Source: an uncultured Clostridia bacterium (GTDB lineage: Bacteria; Bacillota; Clostridia; UBA1381). From it: a stretch of DNA of 64,000 nt. Below are positions 9,428 through 18,867 of the stretch, in pieces (positions within the stretch are counted from its first letter, which is position 1; each line of letters begins with the position of its first letter). Where the stretch lies: positions 39,444 to 103,443 of the forward strand of contig CAKSIJ010000011.1 in NCBI GenBank assembly GCA_934462715.1. Reading direction: 5' to 3'. Both the position numbers and the translations under genes were made by a program. Under the pieces are notes generated by a model. That model saw nothing but the letters and a program-made list of their open reading frames with translations. It did no database searches and was not told the DNA's origin.

Positions 9428-9604
9428 ATGCTCCCAAAGGATCCTTACATTTTGTTAAGTACCGTAAACACGCTTTTGAGAGATTACTATAAAAATCTTG
9501 ATGAGCTATGCGAGGATAAGCAGGAAAGCAAAGAAGAAATCATTAATAAGCTTTCCTCTGTCGGCTATACATACGATGAAAAGAATAATTGTTTTTCATT
9601 ATAA
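9428..9604 (+). CDS. DUF4250 family small protein
   Basis: A 58-residue acidic protein with the DUF4250 pattern MLPKDPYILLSTVNTLLRD, then NLDELCED, and a C-terminal winged-helix-like VGYTYDEKNNCF. The start at 9428 follows AGAGGTGAAATTT; the frame extends to 9398 and would overlap the preceding gene. Function unknown. A strong terminator follows immediately. Confidence 0.75.
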   Translation: MLPKDPYILLSTVNTLLRDYYKNLDELCEDKQESKEEIINKLSSVGYTYDEKNNCFSL

Positions 9605-9610
9605 ACGCAA

Positions 9611-9646
9611 GGTGCAGACATATTCCGATCAGAATATATCTGCACC
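9611..9646. terminator. Bidirectional intrinsic terminator
   Basis: GGTGCAGACATATTC (9611-9625) and GAATATATCTGCACC (9632-9646) pair except one base, with T-rich sequence on the plus side. It separates the convergent DUF4250 gene and guaB. Confidence 0.8.
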
Positions 9647-9675
9647 GATTTTATTTATATTGCCTTTTATAAATG

Positions 9676-11178
9676 TCAGATTTTTGCATTTGCTGTTTTA
9701 AGCGTAACATCGTGATAACCGCCCTCGATTATGCTGGTTGACGAAACAAGCGTAATCTTTGCATTTTTCTGCAAATCGGGTATATTGGTAACACCGCAGT
9801 TACACATTGTCGATTTAACCTTATACAAGCTCTTTTCCACATTATCATGCAGACTGCCGGCATATGTTACATACGAATCAACGCCCTCTTCAAAGGACAG
9901 CTTTGATTTTCCGCCAAGGTCATATCTCTGCCAGTTTCTTGCCCTGTTTGAACCCTCTCCCCAATACTCTTTAACATAAGTACCGTTAATATTCAGCTTA
10001 GTTGTCGGGCTTTCATCAAATCTTGCAAAGTATCTTCCGAGCATGATAAAGTCTGCGCCCATTGCCAATGCAAGCGTCATATGATAATCGTGAACTATAC
10101 CGCCGTCCGAGCAAATCGGAATATAGATACCGGTCTTTTCATAATATTCATCACGCGCTGCGGCAACCTCTATAACCGCCGTTGCCTGACCTCTGCCTAT
10201 ACCCTTTTGCTCTCTCGTGATACATATTGAGCCGCCGCCGATACCTATTTTTATAAAATCAGCGCCTGCCTCGGCAAGGAAAAAGAATCCGTCACGGTCT
10301 ACAACATTTCCTGCACCGACCTTAACGCTGTCGCCGTATTTTTCTCTTATAAACTCAATTGTCTGTTTCTGCCAGATAGAATATCCCTCGGAGGAATCGA
10401 TACACAGAACGTCTGCACCGGCTTCAACCAATGCCGGAACTCTTTTTTCATAATCGAGCGTATTAATACCTGCGCCGACCATGTATCTTTTTTCGGTATC
10501 GAGTATTTCATTCGGATGCTCTTTGTGCGAAGAATAGTCCTTTCTGAATACCAGATATAAGAGCTGCTGCTTGCTGTTGATAATCGGCAGAGAATTAAGC
10601 TTGTGCTCCCAGATTATATCGTTGGCTTCCTTTAAGGTCGTGTTTTCGGGTGCTGTAATCAGCATATCAAACGGAGTCATAAACTCTGTAACGCATAAAT
10701 CTGGGCTCATACGGCTTACTCTGTAATCTCTGCTTGTGATGATTCCCAGAAGCTTACCATTTGCCGTTCCGTCATCTGTTACCGCAATTGTTGAGTGTCC
10801 GGTTTCCTCCACCAGATTAAGAACGTCCTGCAAGGTGCTTTCGGGCGCAAGCTGCGAATCACTTACAACAAAGCCCGCTTTGTAGCTCTTAACCCTTGCA
10901 ACCATTGCCGCCTCGTCCTCGATCGACTGCGAGCCGTAGATGAAAGACATACCGCCCTCCTTTGCAAGTGCGATTGCAAGCGTATCGTTCGATACGGACT
11001 GCATGATTGCCGAAACGAGCGGAATATTTAAGGATATTTCCGGCTTCTCTCCCTTTTTAAACTTAACAAGCGGAGTTTTTAAAGATACGTTTGCAGGTAT
11101 ACATTCTCTTGAAGTATAGCCCGGTATCAGAAGATACTCGTTAAAGGTGTGTGATGGTTCTGTGTAGTATTTTGCCAT
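9676..11178 (-). CDS. guaB: IMP dehydrogenase
   Basis: A 500-residue enzyme oxidising IMP to XMP with NAD, the committed step to GMP. It has the N-terminal barrel strand, two CBS domains (about residues 95-215), and the catalytic loop cysteine in [17 protein letters not shown], followed by the flap region ending in [19 protein letters not shown]. It starts at an ATG after AGGAGGATAAAAC. It follows purL on the same strand after a long hairpin, so guanine control of the pur transcript may partly extend to it; a palindrome at 11201-11220 may add local control. Confidence 0.95.
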   Translation of the reverse strand: MAKYYTEPSHTFNEYLLIPGYTSRECIPANVSLKTPLVKFKKGEKPEISLNIPLVSAIMQSVSNDTLAIALAKEGGMSFIYGSQSIEDEAAMVARVKSYKAGFVVSDSQLAPESTLQDVLNLVEETGHSTIAVTDDGTANGKLLGIITSRDYRVSRMSPDLCVTEFMTPFDMLITAPENTTLKEANDIIWEHKLNSLPIINSKQQLLYLVFRKDYSSHKEHPNEILDTEKRYMVGAGINTLDYEKRVPALVEAGADVLCIDSSEGYSIWQKQTIEFIREKYGDSVKVGAGNVVDRDGFFFLAEAGADFIKIGIGGGSICITREQKGIGRGQATAVIEVAAARDEYYEKTGIYIPICSDGGIVHDYHMTLALAMGADFIMLGRYFARFDESPTTKLNINGTYVKEYWGEGSNRARNWQRYDLGGKSKLSFEEGVDSYVTYAGSLHDNVEKSLYKVKSTMCNCGVTNIPDLQKNAKITLVSSTSIIEGGYHDVTLKTANAKI

Positions 11179-11200
11179 ATTGTTTTATCCTCCTGTTTTG

Positions 11201-11220
11201 TAAATTTCCCGGGAAATTTA
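11201..11220. promoter_or_regulatory. 20-bp perfect palindrome upstream of guaB
   Basis: TAAATTTCCCGGGAAATTTA reads the same on both strands and ends 22 bases before the guaB start, just upstream of the AGGAGG. It could be an operator or an mRNA hairpin; no known consensus matched. Confidence 0.45.
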
Positions 11221-11238
11221 TTACCCGTTTTTATTATT

Positions 11239-11271
11239 AATCAGGTAACTGCAAAATACAGTTACCTGATT
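11239..11271. repeat. Perfect inverted repeat after purL
   Basis: Arms AATCAGGTAACTG (11239-11251) and CAGTTACCTGATT (11259-11271) with a seven-base loop, directly after the purL stop. No T-run follows on the minus strand, so this may be an mRNA-stabilising or processing hairpin rather than a terminator. Confidence 0.6.
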
Positions 11272-11273
11272 GA

Positions 11274-14200
11274 TTACTTAAAATATTTAACTGCCGAGGC
11301 AAACATATTTATATCATAGCTGCCCGGTACATTTTTGTACAGCATATCCCCTATTCTCTCGGAATGTCCCATTTTACCCAAAATTCTTCCGTCAGGCGAT
11401 GTAATTCCCTCGACTGCCATATCGGAGCCGTTCGGGTTAAAATGAATATCATAAGTCGGGTTTGAGTCAAAGTCAACATACTGCGTTGCAATCTGACCAT
11501 TGGCGATAAGCTTTTTCATCAGCTCATCATTGCAGATAAATCTGCCCTCACCGTGTGATATTGCTACAGTATATACCTCTCCGACCTCCGTTTGAGCAAG
11601 CCACGGAGATTTGTTTGATGAAATTCTTGTTCTTACAAGTCTTGACTGGTGTCTGCCTATTATATTGTATGTAAGAGTCGGACCGTCAGCCTCCGCTTCG
11701 ACAATTTCGCCGTACGGTACAAGACCGAGCTTAATCAATGCCTGAAAACCATTACATATTCCCGCCATAAGACCGTCACGGTTTTTGAGCAGATTGTTTA
11801 CGCTGTCGGCAATCTTCGGATTTCTGAAAAATGCCGTGATAAATTTACCCGAACCATCAGGCTCATCTCCACCCGAAAATCCTCCCGGGATAAATATTAT
11901 CTGCGAATTATTTATCTTTTCGGCAAAGCTGTTTACCGACTCCGTAACTCCGGCGGAGGTAAGATTGTTTATAACAAATATTTCAGGCTCACCGCCGGCT
12001 TTTATTATCTGCTTAGCCGTATCGTATTCGCAGTTTGTACCCGGGAATACCGGAATAAGAATCTTTGGCTTTGCGGTTTTGATTGACGGCGAGATTCTCT
12101 TTTCGGTTTTATAAGATACCGTTTCAAGCGGTTTACCGCTTTGCGCTATATTACAGCTGAATATCGGCTCAAGCTTGTTTTCGTAAAGCTTTTCCATTTC
12201 CGTCATATCAACAAACGAGTTATTGTATTCAATGTAATAATTTCCGATTGTTTCTCCGATTTCTTCGCCAAGCTTGCAGTTTTTGTCCGTTTCTATCACA
12301 AACGCACCGTATGAATAACCGAAAAGCTCATTTTCGGTTATGTTCTTTATTTTGCAGCCGATACGGTTACCCATGCACATTTTCATTATTCCCTCGGCAA
12401 TACCGCCGTAGGTCGGAGTGTAAGCCGAGATTATCGTACCGTTTTGGATAAGCTCATGAATCGCTTCTGCCGTTTTAAGCAGGAATTTTGCGTCCGGAAG
12501 TCCCTTTTCATTCAGCTTCGGTCTGATAAGCCTTACCGATGAACCGCTCTTTTTAAATTCGGGAGAAACTATATCCCTTGTATTTCCCAAAGCGACCGCA
12601 AATGACACAAGCGTAGGCGGAACATCAATATTTTCAAAGCTTCCGCTCATGGAATCCTTTCCTCCGATCGCTCCGAATCCCAGCTCCATTTGTGCGTCAA
12701 ACGCACCCAAAAGTGCCGCAAGCGGTTTTCCCCAGCGTCTTGCGTTGGTCATCGGCTTTTCAAAGTATTCCTGGAATGTCAGATAACATTCGTCAAGAGG
12801 AGCGCCGGTTGCAACAAGCTTTGCAACCGATTCTATAACCGCCAGATATGCGCCGTGATACGGACTCTTTGAGGTTATAAACGGATTATATCCCCACGAC
12901 ATTACCGAACAGGTCGTTGTTTCCTTTTCAAGAGTAGGTATCTTTGCCGCCATGGCCTGTGTCGGAGTCATCTGATACTTTCCTCCGAACGGCATCAATA
13001 CGGTATTTGCTCCGATTGTGGAATCGAAGCGTTCGGACAGTCCTCTCTTTGAGCATACGTTAAGATCCTGTGCCAATTCCCTGTATCTTTCCGCAAAGCC
13101 TCCCGTTGTATTTTTTTCATAACTTTCCGGTTTTGAAACGGTTATTTTTATATGCTTCTCCGCACCGTTTGAATTAAGAAATTCTCTCGACAGGTCAACT
13201 ATATTTTTCCCGTTCCAGTTCATTTTGAGTCTTGACTCGGCTCTTACCTCCGCAACCTCTGTTGCTTCAAGATTTTCACTTTCCGCAAGCTCTATAAATT
13301 TGGGAACATCTTTTCTTTCAACCACTACCGCCATTCTTTCCTGCGATTCGCTGATTGCAAGCTCTGTGCCGTCAAGACCCTCATACTTTTTCGGAACCTT
13401 GTTAAGGTCGATATAAAGTCCGTCCGCAAGCTCGCCTATAGCAACGCTTACGCCGCCCGCTCCGAAATCGTTACATCTCTTAATGAGTCTTGAAGCCTCG
13501 GGATTTCTGAACAGTCTTTGCAGCTTTCTTTCCTCGGGTGCATTCCCCTTTTGCACCTCCGCGCCGCATTTTTCAAGAGAATCAAGCTTGTGCGATTTTG
13601 ACGAGCCTGTCGCACCGCCGCAGCCGTCTCTTCCGGTTCTTCCGCCGAGCAGTATTACAGCGTCGCCCGGCTCCGGCACCTCACGTCTTACATTTTCAGC
13701 CGGAACAGCCGCAACAACCGCTCCTATTTCCATTCTCTTTGCGGCATAGCCGTCATGGTATATCTCATCAACCTGACCTGTCGCCAAGCCAATCTGATTT
13801 CCGTATGAGCTGTAGCCTGCCGCAGCCGTTGTTACTATCTTTCTCTGTGGAAGCTTGCCTTTAATCGTATCAGCAACGCTCATCAAAGGATTTGCCGCTC
13901 CGGTCACTCTCATCGCTTGATATACATACGCTCTGCCCGACAGCGGATCTCTTATTGCTCCGCCGATACAGGTTGCCGCACCTCCGAACGGTTCGATTTC
14001 AGTCGGGTGATTATGCGTTTCATTTTTAAACAGCAATAACCACTGCTCCTTTTTACCGCCGACGTCAACCTCGGTTTTAACGGTGCAGGCATTGATTTCC
14101 TCCGATTCGTCAAGCTTGTCAAGCTGTCCGCTCTTTCTTAACGCTTTTACCGCTATCGTTGCTATATCCATAAGATTCTGCGGTTTTGTTCTGTTAAGAC

Positions 14201-14960
14201 TTTTTCTTGTTTCGAGGTATCTGTTGTATGCGTCCTCATGCAGCTTGTCCTCAAATACCGCTTCATCTATTGTTGTAAGAAAGGTGGTATGGCGGCAATG
14301 ATCCGACCAATATGTATCGATCATTCTTATTTCTGTAATTGTAGGATTTCTGTTTTCCTTTTTGAAATATTTTTGGCAGAACTTTATATCATCAAAATCC
14401 ATAGCGAGAGCAAGAAAATCAATCATTTTTTTCAGACCCTCGTCATCAAGCTCCGTAAATCCGTCAAGCGTTTCCACCTCTGTGGGTATTTCACACTTTA
14501 AATCAAGAGTAGTGTAACACTCCTGTGAAGCAAGTCTGCTTTCCACGGGATTGATTACATATTTTTGAATACGCAAAAGCTCCTCATCGGTTATATCTCC
14601 GAACAGCATATACACCTTTGCGGTTTTAACCGCCGGTCTTTCCTTTTGCGACATAATCTGAATACACTGTGCCGCAGAATCCGCTCTTTGATCGTATTGT
14701 CCCGGAAGATATTCGACCGCAAATATCTTTGCGCTCTCCTCCGGCAGGGTATCGTAAATCAAATCCGTCTGCGGTTCGGAAAACACTGTGTTTTTGCTTT
14801 TTTCAAAAATCTCCTCCGACACATTTTCAACATCGTAACGATTAAAAATTCTGATTTTGTTCAGATTCTTTACGGAAAGCAGACTTTTCAATTCTCCGAG
14901 CAATGCCGCAGCTTCGTTTGCAAGCTCCGCTTTCTTTTCAACAAATATTCTGTAAACCAT
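11274..14960 (-). CDS. purL: Phosphoribosylformylglycinamidine synthase, fused PurL-PurQ type
   Basis: A 1228-residue single-chain FGAM synthase that converts FGAR to FGAM with ATP and glutamine. Order: a PurS-like N-terminal domain, two AIR-synthase-type halves (HTFLTTIDEAVF; FKNETHNHPTEIEPFGGAATCIGGAIRD; PTYGGIAEGIMKMCMGNRIG), and a C-terminal class I glutaminase with the nucleophile cysteine in MAGICNGFQALIKLG and the histidine in AISHGEGRF. Many Firmicutes split this into PurS, PurL and PurQ, whereas here it is one chain. The start at 14960 follows AAGAAAGGAAACGG. Last pur gene before guaB. Confidence 0.95.
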   Translation of the reverse strand: MVYRIFVEKKAELANEAAALLGELKSLLSVKNLNKIRIFNRYDVENVSEEIFEKSKNTVFSEPQTDLIYDTLPEESAKIFAVEYLPGQYDQRADSAAQCIQIMSQKERPAVKTAKVYMLFGDITDEELLRIQKYVINPVESRLASQECYTTLDLKCEIPTEVETLDGFTELDDEGLKKMIDFLALAMDFDDIKFCQKYFKKENRNPTITEIRMIDTYWSDHCRHTTFLTTIDEAVFEDKLHEDAYNRYLETRKSLNRTKPQNLMDIATIAVKALRKSGQLDKLDESEEINACTVKTEVDVGGKKEQWLLLFKNETHNHPTEIEPFGGAATCIGGAIRDPLSGRAYVYQAMRVTGAANPLMSVADTIKGKLPQRKIVTTAAAGYSSYGNQIGLATGQVDEIYHDGYAAKRMEIGAVVAAVPAENVRREVPEPGDAVILLGGRTGRDGCGGATGSSKSHKLDSLEKCGAEVQKGNAPEERKLQRLFRNPEASRLIKRCNDFGAGGVSVAIGELADGLYIDLNKVPKKYEGLDGTELAISESQERMAVVVERKDVPKFIELAESENLEATEVAEVRAESRLKMNWNGKNIVDLSREFLNSNGAEKHIKITVSKPESYEKNTTGGFAERYRELAQDLNVCSKRGLSERFDSTIGANTVLMPFGGKYQMTPTQAMAAKIPTLEKETTTCSVMSWGYNPFITSKSPYHGAYLAVIESVAKLVATGAPLDECYLTFQEYFEKPMTNARRWGKPLAALLGAFDAQMELGFGAIGGKDSMSGSFENIDVPPTLVSFAVALGNTRDIVSPEFKKSGSSVRLIRPKLNEKGLPDAKFLLKTAEAIHELIQNGTIISAYTPTYGGIAEGIMKMCMGNRIGCKIKNITENELFGYSYGAFVIETDKNCKLGEEIGETIGNYYIEYNNSFVDMTEMEKLYENKLEPIFSCNIAQSGKPLETVSYKTEKRISPSIKTAKPKILIPVFPGTNCEYDTAKQIIKAGGEPEIFVINNLTSAGVTESVNSFAEKINNSQIIFIPGGFSGGDEPDGSGKFITAFFRNPKIADSVNNLLKNRDGLMAGICNGFQALIKLGLVPYGEIVEAEADGPTLTYNIIGRHQSRLVRTRISSNKSPWLAQTEVGEVYTVAISHGEGRFICNDELMKKLIANGQIATQYVDFDSNPTYDIHFNPNGSDMAVEGITSPDGRILGKMGHSERIGDMLYKNVPGSYDINMFASAVKYFK

Positions 14961-15008
14961 ACCGTTTCCTTTCTTGTCCGTCACTTATCCGCCGATATTT
15001 ATATTATA

Positions 15009-16283
15009 TCAGTTATCCGCCAATTTATCAAGTGCTTTTTTTCCTATATCTTTCCTGTAATATTCATTGTCGAAATGTACAAATTTCACAGCATTGTATG
15101 CTTCTGCCACTGCCTTGACCAAATTTTCATCCGTTGCCGTCACTCCAAGCACTCTTCCTCCGCTTGTAACTATGCGGTTTTCAAAAAGCTTTGTTCCGGC
15201 ATGAAACACGGTTGCATTTTCGGGGAGCTTGCCCTCTGTGACTTCAAATCCCGTTTCGTATTTTTGCGGATATCCTTTTGAAGCAATAACCACACAGCAG
15301 GCTGCACCGTCTGAAAATTCAACGTTTACGTCCGCAAGTCTTTCATCCTCAACCGCCTGCATGATTTCAAGCAAATCGGATTTTAAAAGAGGAAGAACAA
15401 CCTGTGTTTCGGGATCGCCGAAACGGCAGTTATATTCAATTACCTTTGCACCCTTAGGCGTGAGCATAAGTCCGAAATAAAGACAGCCTTTAAATGTTCT
15501 GCCCTCTTTATTCATGGCTTCTACCGTCGGCAAAAATATATTATTCATACATTCTTTTGCAATTTCCTCTGTGTAGCAAGGATTCGGCGCAACAGTTCCC
15601 ATACCTCCGGTGTTCAAGCCCTCGTCATTATCGAGCGCTCTTTTGTGATCCATCGAGGAAACCATCGGCACGATCGTTTTGCCGTCGGTAAAGCACAGAA
15701 CCGAAACCTCGGGGCCTGTCAGAAATTCCTCAATAACTATGCTGTTTCCGCTGTCGCCGAAAATTTTATCGTTCATTATAGAGTTGATTCCGTCCTCCGC
15801 GGTTTTATAATCGGGACATATAATTACACCCTTTCCGAGTGCCAGTCCGTCCGCTTTTATGACAGTCGGATATTCTGCGTTTTTCAAATATTCCTTTGCT
15901 TTATCCGCATCGGAAAACACCTCATATGCGGCAGTCGGAATATTGTATTTTTTCATAAGATTTTTTGAAAACACCTTGCTGCCCTCAATTGCCGCCGCTT
16001 TTGAATCCGGGCCGAAGCATTTAATTCCTGCCTTATGCAGAGCGTCAACAGCACCGAGTACAAGCGGATCATCGGGAGCAACAACCGCAAAATTGATTTT
16101 CTCTTTAACTGCAAATTCCACTATTTTGTCAATATCCTTTGCGCCTATATTAACGCACTCTGCGTCCTTTGAAATTCCGCCGTTTCCGGGAAGCGCATAA
16201 ATTTTATCCGCTTTCGGGCTTTCCTTTAATTTCTTTATAATGGCGTGTTCTCTTCCTCCGCCGCCCACTACCATGATTTTCAT
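15009..16283 (-). CDS. purD: Phosphoribosylamine-glycine ligase (GAR synthetase)
   Basis: A 424-residue ATP-grasp enzyme joining glycine to phosphoribosylamine. It opens with MKIMVVGGGGREHAI, has the ATP-grasp lysine region IKADGLALGKGVI, the RALDNDEGLNTGGMG loop and YNCRFGDPETQVVLP. Standard length. It is the eighth gene after the riboswitch, separated from purH by an 80-bp gap containing a long perfect hairpin. Confidence 0.96.
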   Translation of the reverse strand: MKIMVVGGGGREHAIIKKLKESPKADKIYALPGNGGISKDAECVNIGAKDIDKIVEFAVKEKINFAVVAPDDPLVLGAVDALHKAGIKCFGPDSKAAAIEGSKVFSKNLMKKYNIPTAAYEVFSDADKAKEYLKNAEYPTVIKADGLALGKGVIICPDYKTAEDGINSIMNDKIFGDSGNSIVIEEFLTGPEVSVLCFTDGKTIVPMVSSMDHKRALDNDEGLNTGGMGTVAPNPCYTEEIAKECMNNIFLPTVEAMNKEGRTFKGCLYFGLMLTPKGAKVIEYNCRFGDPETQVVLPLLKSDLLEIMQAVEDERLADVNVEFSDGAACCVVIASKGYPQKYETGFEVTEGKLPENATVFHAGTKLFENRIVTSGGRVLGVTATDENLVKAVAEAYNAVKFVHFDNEYYRKDIGKKALDKLADN

Positions 16284-16316
16284 ATTATATGCTTAACCCC
16301 TTTCAAAATTATTTAA

Positions 16317-16354
16317 CAGGTACTTGTAAAGCTATCCTGCTTTACAAGTACCTG
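16317..16354. repeat. 15-bp perfect inverted repeat between purH and purD
   Basis: CAGGTACTTGTAAAG (16317-16331) and CTTTACAAGTACCTG (16340-16354) with an eight-base loop. No T-run follows on the minus strand; it is likely an intercistronic mRNA hairpin or attenuator. Its outer bases resemble the hairpin after purL (CAGGTA). Confidence 0.6.
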
Positions 16355-16363
16355 ATCTGTCTT

Positions 16364-17539
16364 TTAATGATGGAATAATCTCATTTTTGTCATAGCCATA
16401 GCCATTTTATATTTATTGCATACCTCAATAACGTTATCATCTCTTATCGAGCCGCCCGGCTGTGCGATATATTTAACTCCGCTTTTCCTTGCTCTTTCGA
16501 TATTATCCCCGAACGGAAAAAATGCGTCACTGCCGAGAGAAACATCGTTTACCGCGTCAAGATATGCTCTTTTTTCCTCTGCAGTCAGTCTTTCCGGGCG
16601 AACCGCAAAATACTGCTGCCAAACATCGTTGCCTATCACATCGTCACATTCGTCCGATATATAAACGTCTATCGTATTATCCCTGTCGGGTCTTTTTATA
16701 TCTTCTTTAAACTGCAAGCCCAAAACCTTCGGGTGTTGTCTTAAATGCCATATATCGGCTTTGTTTCCGGCAAGTCTTGTGCAGTGTATTCTCGACTGCT
16801 GTCCGGCGCCTACTCCTATAGTCTGCCCGCCCTTTGCGTAGCATACGGAGTTTGACTGCGTATACTTCAAGGTGATGAGCGCAATTATCAGATCGATTTT
16901 TGCCTCCTCGGGTATTTCCTTGTTGTCGGTTACAACATCTTCAATCAATTCCCTGTTTATTTCAAATTCATTTCTTCCCTGCTCAAAGGTTATGCCGAAA
17001 ACCTGTTTCCTTTCAATCGGATCGGGATTGTAATTCTCATCTATTTTTACTATGTTGTAATTTCCCTTTTTCTTTCCGAGAAGAATTTTAAACGCTTCGT
17101 CTGTGTATCCCGGCGCAATTATTCCGTCCGACACCTCACGGCTGATGAGGGTTGCCGTTTCTTTATCGCATACATCGGAAAGAGCAATCCAATCTCCGAA
17201 AGAGGACATTCTGTCCGTTCCCCTTGCTCTTGCATACGCACAGGCAAGCGGCGAAAGCTCGAGATCGTCAACAAAATATATCTTTTTAAGAACATCGGAA
17301 AGAGGCAGACCGACAGCCGCTCCGGCAGGACTTACATGCTTAAAAGAAGCCGCCGCCGGAAGACCCGTTGCTCTTTTCAGTTCCTTAACCAATTGCCAGC
17401 TGTTAAAAGCGTCAAGGAAATTGATATAACCCGGCTTGCCGTTTAATACCTCGATCGGCAAATCGTTTCCGTTTTCCATAAATATTTTAGACGGCTTCTG
17501 ATTGGGATTGCAGCCGTACTTTAATTCCAATTCTTTCAT
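16364..17539 (-). CDS. purH: AICAR formyltransferase, stand-alone (PurH C-domain type)
   Basis: A 391-residue AICAR transformylase without the usual N-terminal IMP cyclohydrolase domain. It uses 10-formyl-THF to make FAICAR. The catalytic Lys-His pair is in SFKHVSPAGAAVG; further family segments are YTQSNSVCYAKGGQTIGVGAGQQSR and the C-terminal IAQPGGSIRDDNVI (the first cited segment is shortened in meaning: YTQSNSVCYAKGGQ). The cyclohydrolase is supplied by the gene immediately upstream, 22 bp away, a PurO-type enzyme. Split PurH is known in some Clostridia. Confidence 0.9.
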   Translation of the reverse strand: MKELELKYGCNPNQKPSKIFMENGNDLPIEVLNGKPGYINFLDAFNSWQLVKELKRATGLPAAASFKHVSPAGAAVGLPLSDVLKKIYFVDDLELSPLACAYARARGTDRMSSFGDWIALSDVCDKETATLISREVSDGIIAPGYTDEAFKILLGKKKGNYNIVKIDENYNPDPIERKQVFGITFEQGRNEFEINRELIEDVVTDNKEIPEEAKIDLIIALITLKYTQSNSVCYAKGGQTIGVGAGQQSRIHCTRLAGNKADIWHLRQHPKVLGLQFKEDIKRPDRDNTIDVYISDECDDVIGNDVWQQYFAVRPERLTAEEKRAYLDAVNDVSLGSDAFFPFGDNIERARKSGVKYIAQPGGSIRDDNVIEVCNKYKMAMAMTKMRLFHH

Positions 17540-17561
17540 TGTAAATTCCTTTCATATCGAA

Positions 17562-18248
17562 TTAATCGTTTGCATTGATTATTCTTGTATCGGAAGATTT
17601 ATCCGACAAATCAATATATCTAACAAAAAGGGATACCCTGTTCTCCTCATTTAGACTTTCCCACAGCTCCTTTGTGAAATCGTCTATTTTTCCGCAGATT
17701 TTAACAGGCTTCGCCTCTCCCTTGAATGACGGAATAGGATTTCCGTCCGTTTCATATGTATGAATTAAATGACCCACACCTGCGGTCGCTTTTTCATATT
17801 CATAAAAATTTCTCTGACATGAACCGTTGTTATGCTTTAAGATGCTCAATTTATAAGAGAAGCCGACCGAAAAATCCGCAATGCCACTGATTCTCGGTGT
17901 AAAATTCGGCTCGTCGGGCTCGTATTCTCTCGTTCTCAAAGCCTCTTCAAAGCTTTTTCCCTCTTTTAAAAAGTCATAAATGGTATCTGTCTGGTCGCCG
18001 TTTGTTACAACCGTGACATCTCCCAAAACTCTCACAGGGGAATATATTATCAATGACGGATCGGACATTTTCGATTCGTCAAAAGCCTTTGTTTTTATTC
18101 CCTGTCCGTCCTCAATAAAAACCCTGTTTCTGCTGTTTACGCTTCTTCCCATTATGAAATATGCAATCACCGCATTTTCACCGTCCATAGTTTCTCCGAT
18201 TATGATTCCTCTGCCGGGATAATTATTGCCGTAAAGTTCATTAATCAT
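17562..18248 (-). CDS. purO: IMP cyclohydrolase, PurO family
   Basis: A 228-residue protein of the IMP_cyclohydrolase (PurO) family, first described in archaea, that closes the ring of FAICAR to IMP. The opening NNYPGRGIIIGETMDGENAV and the following YFIMGRSVNSRNRVF are characteristic. It lies between purN and the stand-alone formyltransferase, so together the two replace the bifunctional PurH. The assignment rests on motif and context agreement. RBS AAAGGATAAGAC upstream. Confidence 0.88.
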   Translation of the reverse strand: MINELYGNNYPGRGIIIGETMDGENAVIAYFIMGRSVNSRNRVFIEDGQGIKTKAFDESKMSDPSLIIYSPVRVLGDVTVVTNGDQTDTIYDFLKEGKSFEEALRTREYEPDEPNFTPRISGIADFSVGFSYKLSILKHNNGSCQRNFYEYEKATAGVGHLIHTYETDGNPIPSFKGEAKPVKICGKIDDFTKELWESLNEENRVSLFVRYIDLSDKSSDTRIINAND

Positions 18249-18279
18249 TAGTCTTATCCTTTCTTAACGCTGATTTTGC

Positions 18280-18867
18280 TCATCCGATAAATTCCTTTGA
18301 TACCTTTTCCACCGATAACGGAAGTATTTTCCACTCGGCTTCCTCCATTACTCTTTTCTGCAAAGCTTCGGGTGTGTCATTTTCTCTGACTTCAACTGCC
18401 TTTTGCATTATAATCTCGCCGCCGTCGGTTATCTCGTTGACAAAATGAGTTGTTGCCCCTGTCAGCTTCACTCCGCGTTTGAGCGCCTCTTCATGCACCT
18501 TTAAGCCGTAAAATCCGTCGCCGCAAAAGGACGGTATCAATGACGGGTGAATGTTGATGATTCTTTTCGGGTATTTTTTCACAAAATCCTCACTCAAAAT
18601 CACCAAAAATCCTGCAAGGACAATAATATCGATTTTTTCATCTTCAAGAGCCTTGATAAGCTTGTTTTCAAAATCTGCGTCCTTTTTTATATACAGTGCC
18701 TTGATTCCGTTATCCTTTGCCCTCGTCAGTGCGTAGGCATTTTCCTTGTTTGAAATAACTATGCCGATTTCTCCGCTTTTGATGATTCCGGACTTTTGAG
18801 CGTCAATAAGAGCCTGCAAATTTGTTCCTCCGCCCGAAACAAGGACCGCAATTCTGGTTTTCAGCAC
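18280..18867 (-). CDS. purN: Phosphoribosylglycinamide formyltransferase
   Basis: A 195-residue 10-formyl-THF-dependent GAR transformylase. Visible: [17 protein letters not shown] at the N-terminus, the catalytic region [13 protein letters not shown] (Asn, His) and [17 protein letters not shown] with the catalytic Asp. The GTG start overlaps the end of purM by seven bases, indicating coupled translation. Confidence 0.96.
   Translation of the reverse strand: MLKTRIAVLVSGGGTNLQALIDAQKSGIIKSGEIGIVISNKENAYALTRAKDNGIKALYIKKDADFENKLIKALEDEKIDIIVLAGFLVILSEDFVKKYPKRIINIHPSLIPSFCGDGFYGLKVHEEALKRGVKLTGATTHFVNEITDGGEIIMQKAVEVRENDTPEALQKRVMEEAEWKILPLSVEKVSKEFIG

Noticed and set aside
14565..15281. A 238-codon plus-strand frame spanning the purL-purD junction
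   Set aside because: It is antisense to two well-identified genes and resembles no protein family.
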